Positions 27,901 through 37,800 are shown, counted from the first letter of the stretch. The stretch is 64,000 nucleotides of DNA from Flavobacterium sp. N2270 (GCF_025947225.1 NZ_CP110005.1:1-64000); one strand, 5' to 3'. Made by a program: numbers and translations. The notes: generated by a model from the sequence alone, not told the origin.

Positions 27901-29238
27901 TTATCTCATTCCTTTCATGCCTTGCATCATACGCATCATATTTTTTCCTCCACCGCCTTGCATCATTTTCATCATTTTACCCATTTGATCAAACTGCTTC
28001 ATTAATTGATTGATTTGCTCAACACTTGTACCAGAACCTTTTGCAATCCTAGCTTTACGTTTTACGTCAATTACCGAAGGTTTTGTTCTTTCTAAAGGAG
28101 TCATAGAGTGAATGATAGCTTCTATATGCTTAAAAGCATCATCTTCTATCTCTACATCTTTTAATGCTTTTCCAGCTCCAGGTATCATTCCGACAAGGTC
28201 TTTCATGTTACCCATTTTTTTAATTTGTTGAATTTGAGTTAAGAAATCATCAAAACCAAACTCGTTTTTAGCAATTTTCTTCTGTAATTTTCTTGCTTCC
28301 TCTTCATCGTATTGTTCTTGAGCTCTTTCTACTAAAGACACAACATCTCCCATTCCAAGGATACGTTCTGCCATACGATTTGGGTAGAAAACATCAATTG
28401 CATCCATTTTTTCACCTGTACCAATAAACTTAATAGGTTTATCAACTACCGATTTAATTGAAATTGCAGCTCCACCACGAGTATCACCGTCTAACTTTGT
28501 TAAAATAACTCCGTCAAAATTTAATTTATCATTAAATGCTTTTGCAGTATTAACTGCGTCTTGACCCGTCATTGCATCAACAACGAATAATGTTTCTTGT
28601 GGTTGAATTGCTTTATGTACTTCAGCAATTTCATTCATCATTTGTTCGTCTATTGCTAAACGACCAGCAGTATCAACAATTACTACATTAAAACCATTTG
28701 CTTTTGCATGCTTAATTGCATTTTGAGCAATTTCAACTGGATTTTTATTTTCTGGTTCTGAATAAACCTCAACACCAATTTGATCTCCTACAATATGTAA
28801 CTGATTAATTGCCGCCGGACGATAAATATCACAGGCAACTAATAATGGTTTTTTGTTTTTCTTAGTTTTAAGAAAGTTGGCCAATTTACCAGAAAAGGTT
28901 GTTTTACCTGAACCCTGTAAACCTGACATTAAAATTACCGATGGATTTCCAGAGAGGTTAACTCCTTCAACATCGCCACCCATTAATTCTGTCAATTCAT
29001 CTTTAACAATTTTAACTAATAATTGACCTGGTTGTAATGTAGTTAATACATTTTGTCCAATAGCTTTTTCTTTTACTCTTGTGGTAAAATCTTTTGCTAT
29101 TTTAAAATTCACATCGGCATCTAATAATGCTCGACGAACTTCTTTCAAAGTATCAGCAACATTAACATCGGTAATTTTACCATGCCCTTTTAAAATATGA
29201 AAAGCCTTATCTAATTTATCTGTTAAATTATTAAACAT
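27901..29238 (-). CDS. ffh: signal recognition particle protein Ffh
   Basis: A GTPase that binds signal sequences on ribosomes with 4.5S RNA and delivers them to FtsY. The 445-residue protein has the N domain, the G domain (GLQGSGKTTFSGKLA near 107, DTAGR, TKLDGDTRGGA) and a methionine-rich M domain ending in a tail of Met, Gly and Lys. The promoter is unusually complete: -33 TTTG and -7 TATCTTTG 19 bp apart (29264-29294). The 4.5S RNA gene is not seen in this window. Confidence 0.97.
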   Translation of the reverse strand: MFNNLTDKLDKAFHILKGHGKITDVNVADTLKEVRRALLDADVNFKIAKDFTTRVKEKAIGQNVLTTLQPGQLLVKIVKDELTELMGGDVEGVNLSGNPSVILMSGLQGSGKTTFSGKLANFLKTKKNKKPLLVACDIYRPAAINQLHIVGDQIGVEVYSEPENKNPVEIAQNAIKHAKANGFNVVIVDTAGRLAIDEQMMNEIAEVHKAIQPQETLFVVDAMTGQDAVNTAKAFNDKLNFDGVILTKLDGDTRGGAAISIKSVVDKPIKFIGTGEKMDAIDVFYPNRMAERILGMGDVVSLVERAQEQYDEEEARKLQKKIAKNEFGFDDFLTQIQQIKKMGNMKDLVGMIPGAGKALKDVEIEDDAFKHIEAIIHSMTPLERTKPSVIDVKRKARIAKGSGTSVEQINQLMKQFDQMGKMMKMMQGGGGKNMMRMMQGMKGMR

Positions 29239-29263
29239 AATGTCTTGTAGTTTTTATAAGATG

Positions 29264-29294
29264 CAAAGATAGTATAAAGTTGTAAAGTTACAAA
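29264..29294 (-). promoter_or_regulatory. promoter for ffh (-33 TTTG, -7 TATCTTTG, 19-bp spacer)
   Basis: Both elements match the Bacteroidetes consensus on the minus strand, about 26 bp before the ATG. Confidence 0.7.
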
Positions 29295-29382
29295 GAGCTA
29301 AAATTGGTTTTAAAATTAAAAATTAGTAACAATAATTCAGATTAATAGACTAACACAATAACAAAACTATAAAAACCTGATT

Positions 29383-29685
29383 ATGATTTTAACAACGACC
29401 AATTCTGTAGAAGATTATAAAATTTTAGAATACAGAGGCATCGTTTCTGGTACTTCGGTAAATGCACAGAAAATAAAAATGACATTCAATATGCAAAAAC
29501 ATTATTCCGGAATTAGTGAAAGTATTTCTGAAATTAAAGAACAAGCATTTGTGCAACTTAAAGAAAATGCCGAAAAACTAAATGCCAATGCTGTTGTAGG
29601 AATAAATGTTGATATTGAGTTATCTGTTAACAATTATATTACAGTTACAACAACTGGTACTGCTGTTAGTATTGTTAAAAGATAG
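29383..29685 (+). CDS. YbjQ/UPF0145 family protein
   Basis: A 100-residue cytoplasmic protein of the YbjQ family (sometimes called heavy-metal-binding), recognised by the start ILTTTNSVEDYKILEYRGIVSGTSV, the middle EQAFVQLKENAEKLNANAVVGINVDIE and the final TGTAVSIVKR. The family forms a pentameric beta fold; its role is not settled. There are no cysteines, so metal binding is doubtful here. It is transcribed divergently from ffh. Confidence 0.85.
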   Translation: MILTTTNSVEDYKILEYRGIVSGTSVNAQKIKMTFNMQKHYSGISESISEIKEQAFVQLKENAEKLNANAVVGINVDIELSVNNYITVTTTGTAVSIVKR

Positions 29686-29700
29686 TACTCTTTTAAATAT

Positions 29701-29737
29701 AAAAAAATGCCGTTTCATGAATGAAACGGCATTTTTT
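29701..29737. terminator. bidirectional terminator
   Basis: A stem with A tract, ATGCCGTTTCAT, ATGAAACGGCAT and T tract, at the end of both the ybjQ-like gene and the RND operon. Confidence 0.92.
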
Positions 29738-29749
29738 ATGTACTTATAT

Positions 29750-29938
29750 TTAGTCTTTCACTTTAAATACTTTTCGAAGAATATCTCCCATTAAGCACCA
29801 GTTTGTAAATGAGGACTGCAATAAATTTGCACCTACGAATAAAGTAAACCAATAAAAATTTGGATTTACATACATTCCCAATAGAACACTTATAATTATA
29901 AATATTCCTGCGATTCTTGTAATTAGTTTATTAACCAT
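29750..29938 (-). CDS. small membrane protein, DUF2892-like
   Basis: A 62-residue protein with two hydrophobic segments (IAGIFIIISVLLGMYV and FYWFTLFVGANLLQSSFT) and the LITRIAGIF start typical of DUF2892 (YgaP membrane part without rhodanese). The CLMGDILRK tail also fits. Last gene of the five-gene RND operon; its role there is unknown. Confidence 0.75.
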   Translation of the reverse strand: MVNKLITRIAGIFIIISVLLGMYVNPNFYWFTLFVGANLLQSSFTNWCLMGDILRKVFKVKD

Positions 29939-29949
29939 TTTTTTTATTT

Positions 29950-30255
29950 TTAATTTGACTTTTCTATGTTTAAAACAGCCACATGAATATGTGAAAGCGT
30001 TTCTTGTTTTGTATTAAAATCGTTTATGGATTCAAATAACCTATCTACATTTTCTTTTTTTACAAAAGCATAAAACAAAATAGATTGCGATTGATTCATC
30101 TCGGCTGAAAACCAATTGGATTCTAGAGCATCTTCTGTACTATCTCGAAAACCAATAACGTCTTTATATGAAAACGTAGTTACTTCTGCTTTTTTTAATT
30201 GTTGTTTGATTTCTTTTTCAAACTCTTTAATCGCTGTTAATATTAGTAGCTTCAT
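29950..30255 (-). CDS. PII-like small protein of the RND operon
   Basis: A 101-residue cytoplasmic protein with the babbab pattern of PII/CutA-like ferredoxin folds (MKLLILTAIKEFEKEI, SILFYAFVKKENVDRLFESIN, SHIHVAVLNIEK). It resembles the DUF3240-type proteins encoded beside metal or drug RND pumps. It starts 5 bp after the RND pump gene. A regulatory or sensing role is suggested by fold and position only. Confidence 0.6.
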   Translation of the reverse strand: MKLLILTAIKEFEKEIKQQLKKAEVTTFSYKDVIGFRDSTEDALESNWFSAEMNQSQSILFYAFVKKENVDRLFESINDFNTKQETLSHIHVAVLNIEKSN

Positions 30256-30260
30256 GATTC

Positions 30261-33200
30261 TTAAATATTAGTTTCGTTTTGATTTTCTTCCACTACCTCT
30301 TTATTCTCCCATTTTTTTCTTTCTGTAATGTAGTAAATTAATGGCACTACTAATAGCGTTAATATAGTAGAAACAATAGCACCTGCAACTAAAGAAATTG
30401 CTAGTCCTTGGAAAATAGGGTCAAATAAAATAATTGACGCCCCAATAACTACTGCTCCTGTTGTTAATAAAATAGGTGTGGTTCTTACCGCTCCGGCTTC
30501 AATAATAGCTTGTTTTATAGGTATACCTTCATTTAATCGAATTTCAATAAAATCGATCAATAAGACGGAGTTCCGAACCATAACCCCAGCTAATGCAATC
30601 ATTCCAATAAAAGAAGTAGCTGTAAAGAAGGCGCCTAGAACCCAGTGACCTAATACAATTCCAACTAACGATAGTGGAATTGCAACCATCATTACCATTG
30701 GTGTTTTAAAGTTTTGGAACCAACCAACAATTAACATGTAAATTACAATAATAACAACTAAGAAAGCAGCTCCTAAATCGCGGAATACTTCTAATGTAAT
30801 TTGCCATTCACCATCCCATTTAACACTAAAATTACTTTCATCTGAAGGTTGATCTGTGTACAATTCATTAACCGTATATCCTTTTGGCAATTTCATTTTT
30901 TGTAACTTCTCATTCATCCCTAAAATAGCATATACTGGACTTTCTAATCCGCCAGCCATGTCAGCCAATACATAAACTACACGTTTTTGATCTTTACGAT
31001 AAATCGTATTTTGTAGTGTGTCTATTTTAACTTTTACCAAATCACTTACCGAAACAACATTACCTTGACTTCCTTTAATTTTAAGGTTTTGAAGTTCTTG
31101 AAGAGAAGATTTGTCTGAATCATCTAATGCTAGAACAATTCCAACCGGGTCAACAGAATTTTCATCATATAAATTAGAAACTGGCATTTCGCTAAGTAAA
31201 TAGGTTAGATTACCTACAACTTGTTGTGGTGCAATTCCATTTAACATGGCTTTTTCTTTATCCACTTCCAGTCTATATTCTACTTGTTGTGCTTCAACCA
31301 TCCAATCTGTATCAACCACATCATCAGTAGTTTCTAAAATTGTTTTTACTTGATTTGCAACTTTAATTTGGTCTTCATAATTAGGACCGTAAATTTCAGC
31401 AACTAATGTTGATAATACTGGCGGTCCTGGTGGAACCTCAACTATTTTAATATTAGCACCATATTTTTTTCCAATTTTTTGTACTTCTGGACGAACTATT
31501 TTTGCAATATCGTGACTCTGTAACTCTCTGTCAGCTTTATGTAATAAATTCACTTGAATATCAGCCATATTACTTCCGCCACGTAAATCATAATGACGAA
31601 CTAGTCCGTTGAACGTAATAGGTGCTGAAGCTCCAACATAATTTTGATAATCTACTACTTCAGGAACCGTAGAAAGATATTGCGCAACTTCTTTTGTTAC
31701 CGCAGCAGTTCTTTCTAAAGTTGTTCCTTCTGGCATATCAATAACCACTTGAAATTCGTTTTTATTATCAAATGGCAACATTTTTACCGTAACTGATTTA
31801 GTAAAAAACATAGCTACTGAGCCTAATAATAAAACTATCGTAACTAAAAACATTAGGTTACGTTTTTTAGAATTATCTAAAAGTGGTTGCTCTATTTTTT
31901 TATAGATTTTATAAATTCTACTCGTTTCTAAACCCTCTTCTTCTTTGTGTTCTTGGTCATCTTTTTCTTGTAACAAATGGTAACCCAAATAAGGAGTAAC
32001 TGTTAAGGCTACAAATAACGATAATATCATGGCAATAGATGCACCAATTGGCATAGGACTCATATATGGCCCCATCATTCCAGACACAAATGCCATTGGT
32101 AAAATAGCAGCTATTACAGTAAATGTTGCTAATATTGTTGGGTTTCCTACTTCATTAATCGCATAAATAGCAGCTTGTTTAAAAGGAAGTCGTTTCATTT
32201 TAAAATGCCTGTGCATATTTTCGGCAATAATAATACTATCATCTACTACAATACCTACAACAAATACTAGGGCAAAAAGAGTAATTCTATTTAATGTATA
32301 ACCTAATAAATAATAACTAAACAATGTTAATGCGAAGGTTAAAGGAACAGAAAAGAATACAACTAATCCACCTCTCCAGCCCATAGCTAACATTACAAGA
32401 ATTGTAACCGCTATAATTGCAACACCTAAATGCAATAACAATTCACCCACTTTATGCGAAGCCGTTTCTCCATAATTACGAGAAACTTCTACATGAACAT
32501 CTGTAGGAATTATGTTTTTCTTTAAACCATCAACTTTTGCTACTATTTTTTCTGCAATTTTCATTGCATCGGCACCTTTAACTTTCGCTACCGAAATAGT
32601 TACTGCTGGATATTCTGATTTATAATTAGAGAATTTTTCATTCGCTTTTCCATATCCAAAAGAAACGTAATTTTTAGGAGATTGGGGTCCGTCTTGAATA
32701 GCAGCAACTTGCTTTAAATAAACAGGCATGTTTTTATTTACCCCAATTACTAGATTTTCAACATCTTCAGTAGAAGCTAAAAATTTTCCTGTTGTAACTA
32801 AATATTCCGTATCATTTTGAACAAAACTTCCCGATTGTGAACTTCCATTATTAGCTTGAATCATTTGCATAATGCTTAACGCATCTACACCATTTTCAGC
32901 CATTTTATCTTTATCTAAAACAACCTTTAATTCACGAGTTCTACCACCAATTTCTTTTGTAATGGCAACATCTTTTACTTTTTCAATTTCATTTGTAACT
33001 TCTTCCGCTATTTGGCGTAATTGAAAATCATCATATTTTTCACTCCAAAGCGTTAAACCTAACATAGGAACATCGTCTATAGAACGTGTTTTTACCATAG
33101 GCTGCATAACTCCTTGCGGAAACATATCTTGATGTTTCATCAATTCATCATACAACTTAACATAGGATTCTTCACTATTTTCACCTACATAAAACTGTAC

Positions 33201-33491
33201 AATTATCATAGCCTGACCGTTCATTGCCATACTATGCAAATGCTCTACTCCTTTTATGTTAGCAATAACTTTTTCAAGTGGTTTTATTACTCTACTTTCT
33301 ACTTCACTTGGGCTTGCTCCAGGATAACCAACCATAACGTCAGCCATAGGAACATTAATTTGTGGCTCTTCTTCTCTAGGAATTAAGAGCGAACTGTATG
33401 AACCAATTATCATTAAAGCCACCATTAACAAAATGGTTAACTTTGAGTTCATGAAAAAATTGGCTATTTTACCTGATATACCTTCTTGCAT
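30261..33491 (-). CDS. RND efflux pump, inner-membrane transporter (AcrB/MdtB family)
   Basis: A proton-driven tripartite export pump subunit of 1076 residues, with 12 membrane helices in the usual 1+5+1+5 pattern and two large periplasmic loops. The N-terminal SREEEPQINVPMADVMVGYPGAS region, VVDDSIIIAENMHRHF in the helix 4 region and the GVMVRNSVLLIDFIEIRL repeat are family hallmarks. The substrate could be a drug, dye or metal. The ATG at 33491 (MQEGISGKIANFFM) is preferred; an in-frame TTG at 33515 abuts the previous stop but would add only a run of lysines. Confidence 0.93.
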   Translation of the reverse strand: MQEGISGKIANFFMNSKLTILLMVALMIIGSYSSLLIPREEEPQINVPMADVMVGYPGASPSEVESRVIKPLEKVIANIKGVEHLHSMAMNGQAMIIVQFYVGENSEESYVKLYDELMKHQDMFPQGVMQPMVKTRSIDDVPMLGLTLWSEKYDDFQLRQIAEEVTNEIEKVKDVAITKEIGGRTRELKVVLDKDKMAENGVDALSIMQMIQANNGSSQSGSFVQNDTEYLVTTGKFLASTEDVENLVIGVNKNMPVYLKQVAAIQDGPQSPKNYVSFGYGKANEKFSNYKSEYPAVTISVAKVKGADAMKIAEKIVAKVDGLKKNIIPTDVHVEVSRNYGETASHKVGELLLHLGVAIIAVTILVMLAMGWRGGLVVFFSVPLTFALTLFSYYLLGYTLNRITLFALVFVVGIVVDDSIIIAENMHRHFKMKRLPFKQAAIYAINEVGNPTILATFTVIAAILPMAFVSGMMGPYMSPMPIGASIAMILSLFVALTVTPYLGYHLLQEKDDQEHKEEEGLETSRIYKIYKKIEQPLLDNSKKRNLMFLVTIVLLLGSVAMFFTKSVTVKMLPFDNKNEFQVVIDMPEGTTLERTAAVTKEVAQYLSTVPEVVDYQNYVGASAPITFNGLVRHYDLRGGSNMADIQVNLLHKADRELQSHDIAKIVRPEVQKIGKKYGANIKIVEVPPGPPVLSTLVAEIYGPNYEDQIKVANQVKTILETTDDVVDTDWMVEAQQVEYRLEVDKEKAMLNGIAPQQVVGNLTYLLSEMPVSNLYDENSVDPVGIVLALDDSDKSSLQELQNLKIKGSQGNVVSVSDLVKVKIDTLQNTIYRKDQKRVVYVLADMAGGLESPVYAILGMNEKLQKMKLPKGYTVNELYTDQPSDESNFSVKWDGEWQITLEVFRDLGAAFLVVIIVIYMLIVGWFQNFKTPMVMMVAIPLSLVGIVLGHWVLGAFFTATSFIGMIALAGVMVRNSVLLIDFIEIRLNEGIPIKQAIIEAGAVRTTPILLTTGAVVIGASIILFDPIFQGLAISLVAGAIVSTILTLLVVPLIYYITERKKWENKEVVEENQNETNI

Positions 33492-33515
33492 TTTCTTTTT
33501 TTTTTTAAGTTTCAA

Positions 33516-34598
33516 TTACTGAATACTAACTTTAGCACCGTTGAATAACTTTCCATCAGCTGAAACAATATATTGCTCATTAACTGATAAACCAGACAAT
33601 ACTTCTACTTGGTCTCCAAAAGTTTTTCCAATTCTTAACCATCTTAAAATAGCAACATTTCCGCTACCTATTGTGTAAATTCCTGTCAATTGTCCTTCTT
33701 TTACCAAAGCAGTCACAGGAATTAAAACTTTATCAGAAACTTTTACATTTTCTTTCTTTTCAACAGGGAATTGAACATTAACAAACATTCCTGATAAAAT
33801 TTTAGCTTCTGATTTGTTTAAATCAATTTTAACCAAATATTGACCGCCTGTATTTTTAGCTGACAAACTAATTTCAGAAACCTTTCCTTCAACTTCTTGG
33901 TTGATAGATTTTACTAAAACATTTACTTTCATTCCTTGTGTAATTAAAGCAATATCACTTTCTGATACCATTGCAGTAACTTGTAATTTTTTTGCTCCTT
34001 CAATACTTACTAAAGGCATTCCTGGGTTTGCCATATCTCCTTCTTTTACAAATGTATTAGTTACAACACCACTAAAAGGAGCAGATATATTTGAATATGC
34101 AAATTGTGCGTTAATTTCGTTACGCATTTGTTTTGCAGCCTCTAAACCTGCTTTTGCCATTTCGTAACGAGCTGTCATATCATCTAATTCTTTTTGAGAA
34201 GCACTTTGTTGTGCAAATAAATTTACAAAACGATCATAATCTTTTTTAGCATTATTATAACCTGCTTGAGCTTGTGTTATAGATGCATTAACTTGTGCTT
34301 TTTTAGCCTGTAAGTCGGTATTATTTACACTTACTAAAAGTTGTCCTTGCGAAACTTTTTGTCCTACTTTAACATTTACTTTAGTTACATAACCCATCAT
34401 TCTAGTACTTAAATTAGCACTATTTTCTGCTTCAATTTTTCCACTTGCAGAAACGTATGGACTTGTATTATTATCTGAAATTCCAGCAACTTTTACAGGA
34501 ATAGCAGGTAAACTTGCTACTTGTTCTTTTTTATCACCTCCACAAGAAATAAATACTGTTGAAGCTACTATTAATATTGCAATTGCTTTTTTTCTCAT
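33516..34598 (-). CDS. RND efflux periplasmic adaptor (membrane fusion protein)
   Basis: A lipoprotein linking the RND pump to TolC. The signal MRKKAIAILIVASTVFISC ends in a lipobox Cys; then come the lipoyl half-motifs (GYVTKVNVKVGQKVSQGQLL and NISAPFSGVVTNTFVKEGD) flanking a coiled-coil hairpin and beta-barrel domain. I use the ATG at 34598; a start at 34643 would add 15 polar residues ahead of the signal peptide. It is second in the five-gene operon. Confidence 0.92.
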   Translation of the reverse strand: MRKKAIAILIVASTVFISCGGDKKEQVASLPAIPVKVAGISDNNTSPYVSASGKIEAENSANLSTRMMGYVTKVNVKVGQKVSQGQLLVSVNNTDLQAKKAQVNASITQAQAGYNNAKKDYDRFVNLFAQQSASQKELDDMTARYEMAKAGLEAAKQMRNEINAQFAYSNISAPFSGVVTNTFVKEGDMANPGMPLVSIEGAKKLQVTAMVSESDIALITQGMKVNVLVKSINQEVEGKVSEISLSAKNTGGQYLVKIDLNKSEAKILSGMFVNVQFPVEKKENVKVSDKVLIPVTALVKEGQLTGIYTIGSGNVAILRWLRIGKTFGDQVEVLSGLSVNEQYIVSADGKLFNGAKVSIQ

Positions 34599-34647
34599 GT
34601 TTAGTGTTTTTATAGTTAGATTTTCGTGAATTTTAGGTTTCATGGTT

Positions 34648-35961
34648 TTATTTCGTTAAAAATTGTAAATATTGTTTGGTAAAATTATATTCAAAAACAG
34701 CTTGTAAATGCTCTAACTCTTTTTGAGCCATTTGTGTCTCAGACATTAACAAATCGGTTGTCTTTTCTAAACCTTGAGTGTATCTATTCTGAAGTATCCT
34801 GTATGCTTCTTGAGATTGTTCGTAAGCTAACTTTGAAAGATTTACTTTATTTTCTGCGTCTAAAAGCTGACGACTACTCTTATTTAACTCTAACTGACTT
34901 TGTTTTTTATATTGTTCTGTTTCTAATTCAGCTTTTTGAAAATCAGCCTTCGCTTTTTGGGTTTTTCCAATGTTTTTGTAACCATCAAAAACATCCCATG
35001 ACAATTGAGCACCAATTAAATACCCTTTAGCATTTGTACTTAAAAATTTACTATCATATAATTGATAATTTCCAAAAGCGTTTAATCTTGGTAAAAAACC
35101 ATATTTTGAAGATTGGTACATTTTACGATATGCTTCTGATGACATTTCCATTGCTTGAATATCTTTTCTAGAATCTGACAATGATGTGTTTATGTTTTCA
35201 ATTGCAATTGTGCTTTCTAATTCTTCAGAAGGTTTATATGTTTTTCCATTTGTATCTTCGTTTAAAAGAAACCCTAAATAATCTGATGCATTTTGCACAT
35301 TACTTTTAGCATATTGTAACTGGTTTGCTATTTCATTTACTCTAACTTGAACATTTAGTAAATCTGTTTTTTGAAGCATTCCGTTTTTAAAATAGTTTTC
35401 TACCATTTTAAGATTACCTTTTGCTGTTGCGTTTGCTTTTTCTAATACAATTACTGCTTTATAAGCCAATTGCAATTGCATATAAGATTTAGAAACTTCC
35501 AATTCTAAATATTCTTTTGTTCTTTCTGTTTGCAACTGAAAAGCATTCATTTTTGCTTTAGCTGCTTGTCTTCCTAACAACCCATCAATATTAATTAAAG
35601 GTTGTTTTACTTCTATAACAGTTGCAAAGTTTTGAATTGGATCGGGATCATTTAATAACGCTGGATTAAAATCAGAAGCCGTTAAAATTTCCTGATTTAA
35701 TTTTGAACCAAACGCCATTAAAGGATTTGTTGTTGAAATCCCTGTGTAAGAAGCATTAATATTAGGTAAGAAAAGTGCATTAGACTGACGATAATCTCCT
35801 CGAGCTGATTCAAAAGATATTTCAGCGACTTTAATTTGAAGGTTATTTTCTATTACCTTCTCAAGTACTTCACTTTTAGAAATTGACAATGTATCTTGAC
35901 TATTAGCCATATAAGAAGTCATTGCAATTGTACTGATTATTAAAATTTTAATTTTTTTCAT
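34648..35961 (-). CDS. TolC family outer-membrane factor
   Basis: A 437-residue outer-membrane channel with signal peptide (MKKIKILIISTIAMTSYMANSQ) and the two-repeat helical architecture of TolC (ENNLQIKVAEISFESARGDYRQSNA near 35 and the later repeat with YEQSQEAYRILQNRYTQGLEKTTDLL). It is first in the operon TolC-adaptor-RND-PII-like-DUF2892. The promoter has a consensus -7 (35983-35990) and a perfect GTAACA-AG-TGTTAC dyad 33 bp further upstream, suggesting activation by a Crp/Fnr regulator. Confidence 0.92.
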   Translation of the reverse strand: MKKIKILIISTIAMTSYMANSQDTLSISKSEVLEKVIENNLQIKVAEISFESARGDYRQSNALFLPNINASYTGISTTNPLMAFGSKLNQEILTASDFNPALLNDPDPIQNFATVIEVKQPLINIDGLLGRQAAKAKMNAFQLQTERTKEYLELEVSKSYMQLQLAYKAVIVLEKANATAKGNLKMVENYFKNGMLQKTDLLNVQVRVNEIANQLQYAKSNVQNASDYLGFLLNEDTNGKTYKPSEELESTIAIENINTSLSDSRKDIQAMEMSSEAYRKMYQSSKYGFLPRLNAFGNYQLYDSKFLSTNAKGYLIGAQLSWDVFDGYKNIGKTQKAKADFQKAELETEQYKKQSQLELNKSSRQLLDAENKVNLSKLAYEQSQEAYRILQNRYTQGLEKTTDLLMSETQMAQKELEHLQAVFEYNFTKQYLQFLTK

Positions 35962-35982
35962 TGGTTTATCATTTTACATTAA

Positions 35983-36026
35983 CAAAAGTACGATAGCCAA
36001 AATCTACATTCAGTAACAAGTGTTAC
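35983..36026 (-). promoter_or_regulatory. RND operon promoter: -7 TACTTTTG and class-1 Crp/Fnr-type dyad
   Basis: The -7 is at 35983-35990 and the perfect dyad GTAACA-AG-TGTTAC at 36013-36026. The centre-to-centre distance is 33 bp, which puts the dyad near -41, the class II activator position. Confidence 0.65.
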
Positions 36027-36054
36027 ACTGAAAAGTAACTTATGATACAAAAAG

Positions 36055-36082
36055 AAAAGAGCATTTTTACAAATGCTCTTTT
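36055..36082 (-). terminator. terminator after the 43-residue ORF
   Basis: Perfect 12-bp stem AAAAGAGCATTT / AAATGCTCTTTT with loop TTAC. Confidence 0.88.
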
Positions 36083-36128
36083 ACTAACCAATAAAAACTA
36101 AAAACAATCATCATCTTCAAAATGATTA

Positions 36129-36260
36129 TTACTTTCTTGTTCCACCATGACCACCAGCAACAATTTTCATAATTCTAATGTTTAAATAGAAAAATTTAAA
36201 AAATTGTAAAAACGGATTTTGCATTTTAGAACGCTGTGCGTTAGATATTCTTTGTGCCAT
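36129..36260 (-). CDS. 43-residue basic protein downstream of the SQR-like gene
   Basis: Read by hand from the sequence. The frame starts at the ATG at 36260 and encodes MAQRISNAQRSKMQNPFLQ, then an aromatic stretch FFKFFYLNIRIM, ending KIVAGGHGGTRK. It is strongly basic, with an aromatic centre that could lie in a membrane interface and a Gly/His-rich end. It sits 60 bp after the SQR-like gene and is followed by a strong terminator, so it is probably the last gene of that transcript. No function is known to me. Many tiny ORFs are chance, but the position between gene and terminator and the absence of any other content support it. Confidence 0.6.
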   Translation of the reverse strand: MAQRISNAQRSKMQNPFLQFFKFFYLNIRIMKIVAGGHGGTRK

Positions 36261-36320
36261 TTTATTTATTTTTTTAGGATTTAGATAAGGAATTATAACT
36301 TTTTAATAAATTCCTATTGA

Positions 36321-37781
36321 TTATTCAGGAATTAACCACCAAAAGGGTTTCATTTTTGCTTTATATATGAAAGCATAATGTAAAGCTAATTTAACCCAAT
36401 GTCCGGCTAAACCAATATCTCCAAATGTTTTATTTATATCTCTTCCTCCTGTTTCACCATATTTTTTATAATCGGGAACAATTGGATAGGTAGTAATACT
36501 TACCCCACTACCTTTTGTCATTCCATAACCAGCAGAAGCTATACAAGCAGCTCCCATATTCCCTAAAGAACCTTTATGATGTAATGATTCTTTACCAGCT
36601 TTAATACTATCAATAATATTATCTGCTACTAATCTTGCTGTAATTCCAGAAGGCATACCTGTTCTTGGTGGTGAAGGAAAAATATCTGTACCATTTTTAC
36701 TCTTTCTTGGTTTAGATATAGAATGAGGCGGAGCAAAAGCAATTCCAGGAGCAAAAATATTTTTATATGATGGATTTTGATAGGTTTCTGGCCAATCTTG
36801 AACTGTCCATTCTTCGTAAGGTCTTGGTGTATAATCGGCATCTACAATCATAAATCCTTTGAATAATTTATCGGTAATATCTGCAGCATTTTTATCATAT
36901 GCTTTAAATCCGTGACCTGAAAAAGCAGGAATTAACATCGCAAAATCATAGGTTTCAGATTTATATTCTCCTTCTAAATTTTCATAATGAGCAATTCCAT
37001 CTTCTATTTTGTTGACACCAGCACCTAAAATCCACTTGATACCTCTATCTTCAAAAATCATTTCAATCATGTCTTTGGATTTCATATTGAAACCGTTGTA
37101 ATCCATTAACATACCATCCATTCCGAAATCACCTAAGTCATTTTCATTCGAAATCCATGTTATTTCTACTTTATCTCTAACACCGTGTCTAACTAATTCT
37201 TTTTCTACATTTAAAATGTATTCAAAAGCGGCTCCTTGGCAAGTTGCTTTAGCATGACCAGTTCCAATTAAAATCTTAGCTTTTTTATCTGATTTTTTTA
37301 ATTCATTAATAAGCTCTTTTAAACCGTGCCAAGCGTGTTCAGCATGATCATAAGTACAAACCGAAAAAGCTTTATTTGTTCCTGGATTTAAACCTTCTGT
37401 TAAATCGAAAGCTAGTTTTGGCCCTGTTGCATTGATTAAATAATCATAGGTAACATTTTCTTGTGTACCTTTTTTTTCTCCAAACACATATTCAACAGAA
37501 ACGAATGGTTTATCTTCATTTTTATTTCCTTCAGGATGAAAAGAAACTACTTTAGCTTGTTTGTAACCAATTCCTTTTCTTTTATATAATGGTTCCAATG
37601 GAAAAATTAATTGTTCAGCTTTCATTCTTCCAATTCCTACCCAAATATTCGAAGGAACCCATTGGTAATTTCTATTAGGAGAAACTACAAGAACTTCATG
37701 CTCTTTCCCTAATTTTCTTCTTAAATGTGCAGCTGCTGTATGACCAGAAATTCCTGCACCTAATATTACTATTTTTGACAT
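36321..37781 (-). CDS. sulfide:quinone oxidoreductase-like FAD flavoprotein
   Basis: A membrane-associated flavoprotein of the SQR/NDH-2 class that would pass electrons from sulfide to quinone. The FAD motif is GAGISGHTAAAHLR at residue 8; the cysteines C142 (FSVCTYDHA), C181 (ATCQGAAFEY) and a later one (GAACIASAG) are in the areas used for sulfide oxidation. The C terminus (HYAFIYKAKMKPFWWLIPE) is amphipathic, as in SQR membrane anchors. The 486-residue length is slightly long for SQR; an NADH dehydrogenase is the main alternative. Its promoter carries a class-1 dyad. Confidence 0.8.
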   Translation of the reverse strand: MSKIVILGAGISGHTAAAHLRRKLGKEHEVLVVSPNRNYQWVPSNIWVGIGRMKAEQLIFPLEPLYKRKGIGYKQAKVVSFHPEGNKNEDKPFVSVEYVFGEKKGTQENVTYDYLINATGPKLAFDLTEGLNPGTNKAFSVCTYDHAEHAWHGLKELINELKKSDKKAKILIGTGHAKATCQGAAFEYILNVEKELVRHGVRDKVEITWISNENDLGDFGMDGMLMDYNGFNMKSKDMIEMIFEDRGIKWILGAGVNKIEDGIAHYENLEGEYKSETYDFAMLIPAFSGHGFKAYDKNAADITDKLFKGFMIVDADYTPRPYEEWTVQDWPETYQNPSYKNIFAPGIAFAPPHSISKPRKSKNGTDIFPSPPRTGMPSGITARLVADNIIDSIKAGKESLHHKGSLGNMGAACIASAGYGMTKGSGVSITTYPIVPDYKKYGETGGRDINKTFGDIGLAGHWVKLALHYAFIYKAKMKPFWWLIPE

Positions 37782-37800
37782 TTTGATTAGTTTGATACTT

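Noticed and set aside
29325..29340. AGTAACAATAATTC near the ybjQ-like gene
   Set aside because: The second arm does not match TGTTAC and there is no -7 at the right distance.
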